64,000 nucleotides of DNA, taken from Paraphoma chrysanthemicola (Eukaryota > Ascomycota > Dothideomycetes > Pleosporales > Phaeosphaeriaceae). Location of the stretch: contig JAGMWG010000005.1 in NCBI GenBank assembly GCA_020744225.1, positions 1,612,001-1,676,000 on the forward strand. The letters run 5' to 3'. The notes beneath the pieces are model-generated. The model made no database searches, was not told the DNA's origin, and was given only the letters and a program-made list of their open reading frames with translations. Made by a program: the position numbers and the translations under genes. Shown here piece after piece: positions 51,254 to 61,854 of the stretch (position 1 is the first letter of the stretch; each line of letters opens with the position of its first letter).

Positions 51254-53716
51254 ATGTCGGATACATCCAGCGGCAATTGGCCTAGGGGCCCGAAAGAGAA
51301 GTCTACGAACGGCAATAACTCTTCGCATCATCACATTCGTGTCATTCCGCGAGCCGACGAGGCAGATCAGAGATTGCATAGCGACAGCGACACACCGACT
51401 CCTACTTTTTGTTCGCTGTCGCTGCTAAGTTCTGTGCCGCGTCAGAGTGTGATGAGCTCCAACCCAAACCACAGCAGCGAGTCGGTCGTTCGGGGCAAGA
51501 CGTTCGCAGATATGGCTCGTCGATGTTGCGTTCAAGATAGCGAGGTAGATAATGAGCGACTATCGCACCATCCCACTTCAGTCGCCGGATGCATCAAACT
51601 TCAATCCAACCATAAAAGATCATACGGGCAATGGCTACCTGGCGACGGCGCGGTGTCTCAACTACCGACTCATGAAGATGAAGATGCATATGCAGCCAAC
51701 AGTCGCGTCTCTGCCGAGCATAAAGTCGACTCAAATCCGACGTCACTAGAGTCCATTGGTGCAATCTTAGAGCAAGCTTCTCATCGTGGATCGCATAACA
51801 AACGACCAGATTCGACTGGGGGCCTTGAGCAGCAGCTCGCAGCTCCGCACAAAGCAGTCAATATGATTGGTGTAGAGACAAACACAACATCCCCTCACGA
51901 CCAGGCCAGCAACCGATTCTTCACCAAGACGCCAGGAAGCACGGGTGTGGGTGACCAACAAGCTGAACATTTCGGGAAGCTGCCTGATCCCATCAGATTG
52001 CACGAACAACTGGGTGCATTTGATGGCCAAGTTATCTTCATTGGCCACCCGAACAGAGACGTGTCTGCCCATCAGTGGTCGGCCGCTGCGTTTCAATGGG
52101 AAAACATCGGGCATTACGCTCATTGCCGGAGCCGGATCGAAGGACTCTTGGCCTCTGATATACTGCATCGCCACGAGAAACCTTCTGATTCTCTGCTACT
52201 CTTCAAGATCCTGGCCCAAAATCAAGAGAAGATCGTTGTTCAAGGACGCCGCTCCGGGTCCGACACACCCGCACAACCTAAGCCAAAACACATGGATATC
52301 GCTCCACATGCTACACCGCGTGAGAACATGCGAGACTCACTAGAGGAGACCACGATTGATGTCATGTATGGCGAGCGATCTCGGCAAACATACGTCAAGG
52401 TCCTCGGCCCAACAAATGTCAAGATCCGAGCCGATCATGTCGATGACCCATTCCTTACGGAGGTTGATTCTCGTGCGTTTCAGTCGGCTGCGTGTAGCTT
52501 GTCTGCAAAAGGTGCCGCTGAGTTCACGGGCTCACTGGACTTCGGATACGAATTTCCCTCAAGGTCGACCATCTCAACTCTTGAGAATCCCGGAGATCCG
52601 ACTCGCAGAGACCTAGACATGGCGCACATGCTTCAGGATACCTCATCACCATCCGAGAGGCTTCCTTCAAGAAGTCAACGCGAATTTATTCCCGATGAGG
52701 ATACATCAATTCATGCTGCATCCTCAGATACTTCCAGGGTTTCATCACGCCAGCTACCAGGGTTCATTCCGCCTGCCAACCTCGAAAGCCGTGTGAAGTT
52801 AAGGAATGCAGCACGACTATGTAGCCCAACATTGAAGCGGCCCACTATCACTCAAGCTCATGACATGCAGCCTACTGCTCGGTCTTTGTATCCACCCACG
52901 GGCTTGACTGTCGCCAATCCTCATCGCAATGTGCATCAAATGCAAGCAGGCGGTGATAAGGTGAGTGGAACAAAATATACCTCAGACACTCACAGACCGG
53001 AGCGTTCGGTAGTCAAGTATAACGTTTTAGCCGAGCTTCAATCCAGTGATCCCAATGGCGTGCTTCAAAGTCCATGCCCGGACATTGCCAACGGTCTCAG
53101 CCATCAGTCGCCGACGGTACAGAATTTCAAGGGCCCCTTCTTCACTGCAACCAAACCCACATCCCATGACCCTACTGCTTCGCTAGCTGATATCGACGAA
53201 GGAGATAAGCTGCGGCATTGGTTCCGTGACAGTCACCGCCCGGCACGACAGAGAGAGTACGCGAAGTCTCTTGCGTCAGCGGCAGCGACGGCTGGCAAGC
53301 GTGAAATGTCGAGTGTGGGCGCTGACGCCGCTGCTGTCAATCGCGATGGGAATGCCGATATCACCACTCCCTTTGTCCGACTCTATGAGACTCTCTCTGA
53401 GTATGTTGACGAACTTCATAACGGCGGAGGCTCTTACTTTAGTCGATCATGGAAGCCAGCGTCCGCATACCTGCGAGATCCCGGTCCTGACGGAAACAAT
53501 AGTTATTTCTCGGATGAGCCGGTAGCCTCATCGAAGCCTTCTCCGCATGCGACGCACTACTTAAACTACCAACAGGGATACGGAGGTGGTATTACCGGGG
53601 TCAGGAACTGGCATAATTCGATGCCGTATCGTCGTTCTCATGATGTACCAAGAGGCCATTCTACCGTTTACGGAAGGGACTTCTTGAAGACCGTGAGCGC
53701 ATATCACGCTACATGA
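51254..53716 (+). CDS. large serine-rich disordered hypothetical protein
   Basis: Intronless 820-residue frame from MSDTSSGNWPRGPKEKSTNG. Ser, His, Pro, Asp and Thr dominate; there are no hydrophobic helices and no domain that I recognise. Slightly more ordered stretches occur around IRLHEQLGAFDGQVIFIGHP, SAAAFQWENIGHYAHCRSRI (about residues 255-300) and near the end, VRLYETLSEYVDELHNGGGS. The reading frame stays open upstream to an ATG at 50792, but 50940-51180 is strongly C/T-rich, contains a likely leader intron (GTAAGT at about 51159, GTAG near 51200) and does not look like protein, so I choose 51254. Nuclear or regulatory function is possible; nothing shows it. Confidence 0.6.
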   Translation: MSDTSSGNWPRGPKEKSTNGNNSSHHHIRVIPRADEADQRLHSDSDTPTPTFCSLSLLSSVPRQSVMSSNPNHSSESVVRGKTFADMARRCCVQDSEVDNERLSHHPTSVAGCIKLQSNHKRSYGQWLPGDGAVSQLPTHEDEDAYAANSRVSAEHKVDSNPTSLESIGAILEQASHRGSHNKRPDSTGGLEQQLAAPHKAVNMIGVETNTTSPHDQASNRFFTKTPGSTGVGDQQAEHFGKLPDPIRLHEQLGAFDGQVIFIGHPNRDVSAHQWSAAAFQWENIGHYAHCRSRIEGLLASDILHRHEKPSDSLLLFKILAQNQEKIVVQGRRSGSDTPAQPKPKHMDIAPHATPRENMRDSLEETTIDVMYGERSRQTYVKVLGPTNVKIRADHVDDPFLTEVDSRAFQSAACSLSAKGAAEFTGSLDFGYEFPSRSTISTLENPGDPTRRDLDMAHMLQDTSSPSERLPSRSQREFIPDEDTSIHAASSDTSRVSSRQLPGFIPPANLESRVKLRNAARLCSPTLKRPTITQAHDMQPTARSLYPPTGLTVANPHRNVHQMQAGGDKVSGTKYTSDTHRPERSVVKYNVLAELQSSDPNGVLQSPCPDIANGLSHQSPTVQNFKGPFFTATKPTSHDPTASLADIDEGDKLRHWFRDSHRPARQREYAKSLASAAATAGKREMSSVGADAAAVNRDGNADITTPFVRLYETLSEYVDELHNGGGSYFSRSWKPASAYLRDPGPDGNNSYFSDEPVASSKPSPHATHYLNYQQGYGGGITGVRNWHNSMPYRRSHDVPRGHSTVYGRDFLKTVSAYHAT

Positions 53717-54438
53717 TGATAAACTGTATGGCTGTGGCTAATCTGACATGGCTACTTGGGTACAAAGTGGTCGGCTAACAGGGACTTGTTTGTAAAGTTC
53801 GAACAACCCTTTCGAAGGTGGTGATGCTGCTCCAAATGTCAAGATAGACATGCGTTTCGACCCGAATGTACACAGACTGATACTAAGTTGTTGAGAATGA
53901 GATCGACTTTTAACAGGTAACTAAACTTGACTTGATCGCAAAAGATCTTGTCGTACAATGTCAATTTTGTGGTCCAAGCTGATTGATACGGATCGTTCCC
54001 CAAGGCTAAAGGTTTTCTCACTTCGAGTGATATGAATCCAGTCTCTGGTACTGTGATGCACATGCTTCTCCACGTAATTGGGTCTACCAAGGGTGATTTC
54101 AGCACAAACAAGATCACTAGTCGCTCCAAAGAACGCGACCTTGCCAAATCCGCTTGAGTTATAAATTTGTGTATTGAGAGCGACCCGATGCTAAGCCACT
54201 GGGAAAGCACTATGCTCTGAACTATCATCGACTACAAATAGACTTTGCACTCCGCTGGTCCACATTTGCAACATGTCCTGTAGAGTAGTACAAGCAAGAA
54301 AGACTTCTCCATACATGCAAAAAGTGCCGGGATCCTGCTCTGAAGCGGGGTCCCATGCTATGCAACAGTACCCCCGAAAACCGAACCTAAAATATGTTTA
54401 CGCAACGCCTGAAATCAAAGTTCCATACTAAAGCCACG
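53717..54438. other. convergent intergenic region
   Basis: 722 bp between two convergent genes. A 129-codon leftward frame (53839-54228) has no recognisable family and could be chance in AT-richer 3' sequence. Confidence 0.35.
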
Positions 54439-56941
54439 TTACCGTTCTTTACCCGAAATCCTCTGGTGATAGGAAGACTTCGTGCTCTTCCTTGAAGCAC
54501 TGCGGAGAGATGCAGGGGTGATATTAGGAGACGAGTCGTCATCAGAGTCAGCTGCGTAAGACCGCTTTGTCGGCGTGGCTGGGAGCTTTTGAGCGGATGG
54601 CCTTGAAGTCCGCTTTGTCGCCGCTTTGGTCTGTTGAGCCGGAACACGAGAGTGCAAAGGCTGCTTGACGGCTTTCAAAGCACCTGGTTTTTGCACTTTG
54701 CGCTGGAAACTGACAGTGGTCGTACGGGTGGATTTGATTGTCGGTAGGCGATTTCGGAGGTGCTTAGCATTTCCTCGTCTGGCACTGACGACAGTAGACC
54801 TCTGTAGATTTTCAAGTCAGTAAGATTTACGCGAGCGATAAAATCAAGAAAAGCTTACCTTGAGCGCCCGGGTTTGTCGAGATGCAATCTGCCGCGAGTG
54901 TTCGGCCGCCTCTCGCTCTGCTCGCTCTCGTGCAACTGCCGACTGTACGTTCGCATTCCTGGCTTTGGTAACAGCAGAAGTGCCGGTGTACAGTTTGCGC
55001 TTCTTGGGCGACATTTGTTCTTCGGACTTGGCCCTCACGGAGGTCATGATTTCACTGAACTTGCGCTTCGTCCCGGTCAAAAGAGCAGAAGCAAGGGCCT
55101 CAATGGGTTTCTTTGGCTTCGGCCCAAGGACACCACGACAAGACTCCGTACCACATCGGCATTGTTGGATGTTCTTCTGAGAGAAAGGACTAACAGGGAT
55201 TAGTACATCCAATGCATGCCCAGACAAGATATAACTCACTCGAAATTGTAGTCATATGTCAACTCCTCGCCGGTCATGATGCCTCTGCGACCAGCAAATA
55301 GAGCCATGCGGGGTTCACCGCCGACCGTCCACTTGATCATCTCGCAATTCGGCTCGCATGAGTGATTAACGAAACGGGCAATGGTGCCACGAGTGGCATC
55401 GATGATCATCTTGTTATCGAAGCTCATCAGATAGTAACACTACGTTGCATCAGTAAATGCAAAAAGAATGGTTAGAGTTGGCTCACCTTGTCCTTCTTGT
55501 AGACCTGTTTCATGCGACGCTCACACTCAGACTGCGTGATGATTTCGCCAGCATATTCGACAATGATCTGGTGGGGTTCGAACATTCTCATCGCGCGTAC
55601 ACCAAAGCCTCGGTCCACGGTGTCCACCACTTCAACGCCGTAATCATAGCGATTTCCTTTCGCGCGTACCTTGAGCTCAGCAAAAGGTCGGTTACCGCAC
55701 AATTCTCTGCCAAGCCTGCAGTTCGTGTCGTCGCACTCGTAAGCCATGATGCGATTGTGGCAAGCTTCCCCACAACCATCTTCGGGATCGCAATAACATT
55801 GCGATGAATCTTGCTTGTCTCGCTTCCACAATGCAGATGCGTCTCCGATGAATCGATCTGTCTTCGTCAGTATATGGTTGTTAGCGAGAGGCAAGGGAAG
55901 CTTACTCTTGTTCAACTTGACCCAGCCGTCTACCTTGACCTTCCTGGGTAGCGGATTGTAGGTGTCGAAAGGTAACTTGAAGTCTCGGAACACGTGGTGG
56001 GGATCTTCATTCAAGAGGCGATCGGCAGCGAACATGGGTAGAGGCAGGGCACCGTCCCCTCGGTTCTTCTTAGCCCGTTTCCTGGCTCGATTCTGGCTTT
56101 CCGAGAGACGTGGATCGAAATCGCGGTGTTGGCCAACGTAGAGACCTTGCCTCAGCCAAATCTTTGACTTCGGCTTTGCCAATTCCTCCTCCTGTTTGAC
56201 CACGTTTGTGTTTGATGCCACCTCGTCTCCAAGTTGGGCATGAGAGCGTTTTGAGCTCCCAGCGCGTGTCGCATCAGACGCGGTCCGCCGGAGACTGTTT
56301 TGCACCAATGCCTTGCCATCTGACAGGGCATCTGCGACAGCCTGCCCAACACCGGAGATGTTGCGAAGGGCTTCCTTGCGGAGGTCCGTCACACGCGAAG
56401 ACGTGCGGCGCCGCGCTGCCTGAGCCGTCTCTGAGACAAGCTGCTCCTCCACAGGATCATCGAGATCGCCCAGACTGGCCCGCGATCTGAACGACCTCTT
56501 CTTGCCCGGTGTCAGACTCTCTTTGAGCGCGAGGGCCTCCAGTGAGCCGTGGACGACATTCTTGTGATGCTTCTCCAGGTACTTTGTGGGCGTGTGGATG
56601 GCCGTACCAGCAAGGATCTGCACGTTGTACGTCGTGACAGACTTGCGTGAGCTTCGCGCGGGCCGGCGTCCTTCGCTAGCCGGCGACTCTGCGGATGGAC
56701 GAGGCGCGGGAGTGCCCTGAAGTGCTGCGGGCACGTGAATGTCGTCGGTCACTTCGGCAGACTGGTCTGTCTTTGTGATGTCGGACATGACGCTGAACTC
56801 GTCGTCCAGACTGGTGGGCGGCGTTGATATGGAGGGCGACGCGCTTGACATGGCGCGCGCATCAATCTGCTTCTCCGTGTGCACGGTAATGTTTGAGAGC
56901 GTTGATGATGTCGATGTGGGCGAGGCTGACCGCGTGGCCAT
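54439..56941 (-). CDS. ash1: SET-domain histone H3 lysine-36 methyltransferase, ASH1 type
   Basis: Five exons (55906-56941, 55487-55857, 55240-55439, 54859-55189, 54439-54801), 766 residues from MATRSASPTSTSS. The first 340 residues are disordered and basic. An AWS zinc domain (about 364-405: CYCDPEDGCGEACHNRI, CRLGRELCGNRPF) precedes the SET domain: GFGVRAMRMF, IIVEYAGEII, then exon 3 supplies FVNHSCEPNCEMIKW, which binds S-adenosylmethionine, and GEELTYDYNF. The post-SET CRCGTESCRGVLG binds the last zinc. AWS-SET-post-SET without the WW/SRI tail distinguishes ASH1 from SET2; in Neurospora and Fusarium ASH1 marks poorly transcribed subtelomeric chromatin. The Lys/Arg-rich C-terminus is probably nuclear-targeting. 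The 48-nt first intron is a multiple of three but has full consensus signals. Confidence 0.9.
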
Positions 56942-58555
56942 GATTGCGTCGATGCACCGTGGTTGATCGCGTTGCGGAGGTCGTGTGTCCGGAGGAGGAG
57001 CGACGCGAGGAGAGGTTGACGTTTGGTGGATGCACGGCGCGAACAAGCAACACTGACAAAGTACACGCGCTACGCGGGTCCAACAGCCTCCGAGACGTGT
57101 GGACTCGCCGGAGAAACTAGCAAGAAATGCCTCGCGGGCGTTGGGAGGCGGAAGTGCGCCGTGCAGCGAGGTAGAGTCGTGATATGGGGAGGGACGGGAA
57201 GCTGGAAGGGATGTTTACGTTCGCCGCTAGTCAGGGTTCGCCCGATCAAGCCAGTCTCGCATTCCCCTTCATCCACGCTTCGGCCCTACCACACCTTTGC
57301 ACGTCAATGGAAGCAAGAGCAACTTCTCATATATCTTGTCCGTCACGGTGCAGCTTCAATGGCTTAGCAATATGTTCCGCGACGTAGTCGATGTCTGCTG
57401 GTGTGGTAAATATCACTCAGTCTGGTCCATGGCCCTCCAGCACTACCCCCCTTCTTGCAGACAAGTAATAGCATATGCACGCTCTTGCAACATATTATCT
57501 CTTATGCTCTCTACTGTCAGATAAGCACAGGCGAAATGGTTGAGGTGTACTACAAATAAGGACCGCATCTCCCGTAGCCTCGCCCCTGGACCTCATCACT
57601 GCTTATTTGCCACCCATTAACGGCCGCGCCCAACACGCACGCAGCTGATTCTGCCTGTCGTAGGATGTGGCTATGGTTTCGTCGAGTTGTTGAGTACGTA
57701 CCTGTCTCCATATCTCGCGCCAAAGACTGCGCGGTGCGGATCGGACGAAGGAGTTGGCGTGTGACACACCTCAGCCGTGGAGCAGAAATCGCGCAGAACA
57801 ATGATCATGGAAATTCTGTAGAATAAGGAGATTGCATGCCACTGCAAAACCCCATGCTTTGTGTATACTTGTCTTGATACCAGCAGTTTCGAACCCGGCA
57901 GGTCTTCGTAGTCCAAGGTAGACATCGAAGCCGGCAAAAGACAAGGCATCAGCAGTGATTCAAGTATCGCGTGAATCGACTATCACCGGCTTGCTTCGCG
58001 CCCGAGTATCTACATCTGACTCGATGTGTGTGTGCCCCGAACCTCAAATCCATATACCAGCTTCCTGCAACGACCTGTCTCGAGACTGACTGAACCATGA
58101 AGCAGGGAGACAATGCACTAGTCACAACCCAATACCAGAAAAGACACTCTTAAGCCTGCAAGTATGGTGTTTTTAGTGCTCAACTACCCCGCACTACTTG
58201 TTCAAGTTGTTCTCGCTGCAGTTGCTGCCTAACAGATCCAGTGTTTTGCCGTGTTGTTCGGCGTGCCACTAATGGTGGTTCAAACCAGTCCTGCATTGCT
58301 TCTTCCCAGCCACCATCAGTCATTACGAACGGTAGAAAAGGCGATGACCAAAGTTGAGATTGTTCTGCGGCAACTTATTGCCTTGTTTGACTCCGAAGAG
58401 ATGACCCCATTTGAAGCAGCCGTGATGTGTTCAAGGAGAGTGCGCAAGGAACAGACGCCCGGCACGAGAGCAAATGTCCCATGGCCGTATAAAGATTTGC
58501 GCGGACCATATGCACTTGTCAAAGATTGAAGAGGAAGATGTTCTATTACATATAT
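56942..58555. other. long intergenic region with one small uncertain frame
   Basis: 1.6 kb upstream of ASH1. The plus-strand frame 58272-58529 (86 codons; EKAMTKVEIVLRQLIALFDS, CSRRVRKEQTPG) looks helical and might be a small gene or exon but matches nothing I know. A tRNA-like TTCGAA at about 57888 was examined and rejected. Confidence 0.35.
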
Positions 58556-60503
58556 CTACACAGCATTTGGCTCAGCAGCCTTGCGACCTGCAGGCCCTTG
58601 GAAGCCTGGCGAGGTACCAACATCCTGCATTTCCACCCCTCCACCCTGCTGCTCCGTAGTCAGGGGTGCTGTTCGTTTATCCTTACGAGGACCGAATCTC
58701 TGATCTCCTTCCTCGAACGAACGCTTGAAGTGGAGATACGTGGGTGGCCGTGGACGCTGCAACACTGCTAACCAGTTTTTGAATACTGATCCCGTTGTAA
58801 ATGGTCGATGTCTGTCTCTCTTCATGAATTTGTGAGAGTTGAGATACTCGCGCGTGGTTTCCCCGCGACCGACGAGGAATAGATGATACATGCCGAGACT
58901 GAAAGGGTATGTCCAGCCAAGAAGCCCGTAGATGGACATGGCAAAGGGCACGCGCCACTTATTAATCGCGGCCCCGAAAGACGTACTGTTCCTTGAACGC
59001 CAAACAAGAATGTGCGCAAGGCTGCCGCCAAATAGAAACAGCCCGAGGAGAGTAGTAGCGCACACAAAGACAAAGAAGTAGCGGTAGTTGCGACGTCCGA
59101 CGCAGTTGTTGAGCCAGACGCAGTGATGGTCCTGAGTTTCGACGCAGTTGTCGCACACCCGGCAATGGTGAGCACGAGGTGGCCGCCAGATGTTGCAGCT
59201 CTTGCAATACTTGGTTGGGACCTCCATGGCAGCATTTGATCCGGTTGCGGAAACAACCATGGTCCACTCCGTCGTGGGTGGCCCGAGGCTGAGTGGGTCG
59301 TCATTAGGATTAGTGGGAGGAAATGGATGTAGATTCCGGGGAAGTATCTAAGCAAGTTAGAAATATCATGATAGTCACGTGTGAAGTACTTACGCCCGGG
59401 TCTGAAGCTGACGCATGAATGAAAGAGGACACAGAAACTAGGAAAAGGTAGGCAAAGATGACGGGTATCGATGGAGAGACGTGAAGCCATAGCCAGGGCG
59501 CACTGTGTCAAAAAAGTTAGCAACTGAAGTAGGAAGGCTAGCCAGGAAGTACGAACGAGAAGCCGAAGAAAAGTCCTGCCGGCACGATGATCATTATAGC
59601 AGTCGCAAGGTTTACTGGGCGGTCGCGAGTATTTTGCAGACGGCCTCCCCAGCAAAAGGCGGTGTTGCCCGAGAAGTACTCGTGGTTTTTGCCCAGCTCG
59701 TGCCGGACAGCGGCTTTGGTTGCCTCTGCGCGCGTCAGGCGAGGTGATGATTCTGCAGATGTGAGCTTCTCGTGCCCCTGATTGGGCCGCATCTGCGCGC
59801 TGCGACCGTCACGGCTGGACAGTAGGAAACTGGATCGGAACGAGCGAGGTGATTTGCTTGGCGTAGGGAGCTTTCCACCATCGCCGGCATGTATATTCGA
59901 GAGGTGGAGGTGCTGTGGTCGTGGGCGCTGTAGAGGAGTGATGCTTTCGCCGCGGCTGCGGACTGTTTCTGCACCAGTGGGCGTTGAGTTTGCAGTCGTG
60001 CGGTCCGGCATGTCGCGATCAGTGATGTCGGTGCCGCGTGATGGGGGAGGGTGGTCCAGCTCGTGGTGGAGGCCGAGTGCAGGAGCGCCGCGAACGGTCT
60101 TCAGCGACCCGATGCTCTGGCGGTACGAGTTGGCAGGCACATCTTGCGCGGTTTCCGCGTACAGCGAGCCCTGTCCGAGGAGCGAGTTGGGGCGCTGGTT
60201 GCGCTGCTGCTGGAGACGCTGCGAGCTCATGGGCCGAAAGAAGCCATGCGCGGCCAGCGGAACATGAGTCCTGCTCGCGGCCGTCGTCGGCCTGCTCTGC
60301 GGGCCCAGGCTGCCAGACACGCTGATGCCGCTCTGCACGCCGCCTCCAGCCCTGCGGCCTTGCGACCATCTGTTTTGGTTGCTTGAATTCGCAGTCGCAA
60401 TCGACGAGGGTCGCGACGGCGGCAAGCCCGCTTCTCCAACAGGCCCGGTCACGCCGGGCACGCGGCTGCCGCTCGAGCTGCGCGTCTGGTCGGGTGTCGT
60501 CAT
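58556..60503 (-). CDS. erf2: DHHC palmitoyltransferase Erf2
   Basis: Exons 59557-60503, 59394-59502 and 58556-59347 give 615 residues from MTTPDQTRSSSGSRV. The first 270 residues are disordered Ser/Pro/Arg-rich cytosol. Four membrane helices follow: ATAIMIIVPAGLFFGFS with WLWLHVSPSIPVIFAYLF, and two after the catalytic loop (FFVFVCATTLLGLFLFGGSL, FAMSIYGLLGWTYPF). The cysteine-rich domain (YCKSCNIWRPPRAHHC, CDNCV) carries DHHC at about 425-428 followed by VWLNNCVGRRNYRYFF. TTxE-like TTRE and a NPYS-type end region follow. Erf2 with Erf4 palmitoylates Ras at the endoplasmic reticulum. Intron 1 must use a GTTCGT donor (phase 2) to restore FFGFSAPWLW; the nearby GTACTT donor gives the wrong frame. 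Confidence 0.92.
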
Positions 60504-60880
60504 TGCCACGGTATCGCAGTCGCCGTTGCCGTCGTTACAAGCTGCATGACATCGATGGGGGAAGGGCGCGGGTTCGGCGTGCGGCGGATGGGGTGGGGAA
60601 GGAGCGACTTGAAGGGTAGGGAGCGTGGTGAGAGCGACGGGCGCGGGCGAAAATGTGTGCGGGTGTCTATGCGCAGCTCCTGCGACAGAGGCGCAAAAGG
60701 GGCGTGGAGTTTGATGCAGTCGTCGCTGCAAGGTCCCCACGGCTCGCTAAGCTGTCTCCGGCCTAGGCGACGCAAGTGACGCTACGCTCCGGCGTGCTCA
60801 GATTCAACATCGAACCACTGCTCGGGCCTCGACGACCAACATCCCACACCACCACACCCACGCCTCTGGACCCCGTCGCC
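60504..60880. other. divergent promoter region
   Basis: 377 bp between ERF2 and the rightward MLRQ-like gene; GC-rich, no TATA box, typical of a shared housekeeping promoter. Confidence 0.4.
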
Positions 60881-61496
60881 ATGTCCTCCATCATCGCACG
60901 ATCTGCCTTCCGTGCAGCGCCTCGTCTGCGCCCCGCTCCTGCCCTCCGCCGCTGGGCCAGCGCCGCCTCCGAGGGTGACAGGGCCGCCGGAAAGGATGCT
61001 CTCAAGACCGGAGCGAAGCGCGACCCCGAACTCTACGTACGCACACGTTCCGAGTATGCTGGTCGAGCATTGGGGTGCTAATTGGGCGGAACAGGTGCTT
61101 CTGGCCATCATGAGCGGTGTCTTTGGCCTTGCTGGATGGCATTTCTGTAAGCCCCCACCAAGGCGCATTCCCACGTCCTGGAGTGCTTCGCGCGAATTGT
61201 GTGTACTGAACATTCTCAGCGCGTTCTCCCACCAGTGCTTCTTCGGAACGGGCCGTCGCCAAAGCCTCCGACAGTGAGCCCTGGAAACAGGATGGCGGTG
61301 CCGGTCCTTACCAATATCATCCCGGCGGTGATACCAGCGTCAAGAAGGATGCTCCCTCGGCGCTGAACGTCGTTGTCATTCCCAACGTGACACTCCCCAA
61401 GGCACGAATCCCGATAATCGCTGGGTGCGTGACATCTACTAATTTGACCAGGAGCTTCACGATACCTACAACAAGTGGGGCAAGGACGGTTACTAA
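60881..61496 (+). CDS. small mitochondrial inner-membrane protein resembling the MLRQ/B12D (NDUFA4) family
   Basis: Four exons (60881-61036, 61095-61146, 61220-61401, 61452-61496), 144 residues. MSSIIARSAFRAAPRLRPAP is a strong mitochondrial presequence. DPELYVLLAIMSGVFGLAGW is one membrane helix preceded by a PELY-type element, then SSERAVAKASDSEPWKQ, like the short single-helix MLRQ/B12D proteins tied to respiratory complexes I and IV. It ends VVVIPNVTLPK-ELHDTYNKWGK. The last intron (61402-61451) begins GC, not GT: AAG|GCACGA ... CTACTAATTTGACCAG; no GT donor gives the conserved tail in frame. Family placement is by resemblance only; a fungus-specific respiratory-chain accessory protein is the alternative. 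Confidence 0.7.
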
Positions 61497-61854
61497 GAAC
61501 TGGCTTTCGGCCGCGTCAGATCCGATCTCTTATGTCTTGGTAGCATCTTTGTGAAAGTGGCACATGTATATACACCGGGGAGTCTTCGAAAGTAGAGCAA
61601 TCGTAGCCCAAAGGGACGAACACATTCAAACTTGCTATGCGTGGAATCTCATATTCCTGTGCCAGTTGCTAAGAGCTTAGATAACACAAACCACATTTCT
61701 GCAGCAGATACAGCTCATCAAAACAAGTGCAGCAGGGTCAACTTCGCTGATGATCAACCGAGGTACATTCCGGCCAATGCACGCGTGCTTCGTCTATGGG
61801 TATCTTTACACTTTTTGTCTATCCGATATGCCAGCCGTCAAGTCGTTATCAGAC
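61497..61854. other. convergent intergenic region
   Basis: 358 bp shared 3' region of the MLRQ-like gene and HTS1; nothing else seen. Confidence 0.4.

Noticed and set aside
57880..57900. Possible tRNA T-arm (GTTCGAA on the minus strand)
   Set aside because: The five bases on each side cannot pair to form a T stem, and no acceptor or anticodon arm is found nearby.
59542..59552. GTACTT as the donor of ERF2 intron 1
   Set aside because: It is phase 0 and puts the second exon out of frame; the GTTCGT donor four bases earlier restores the family sequence.
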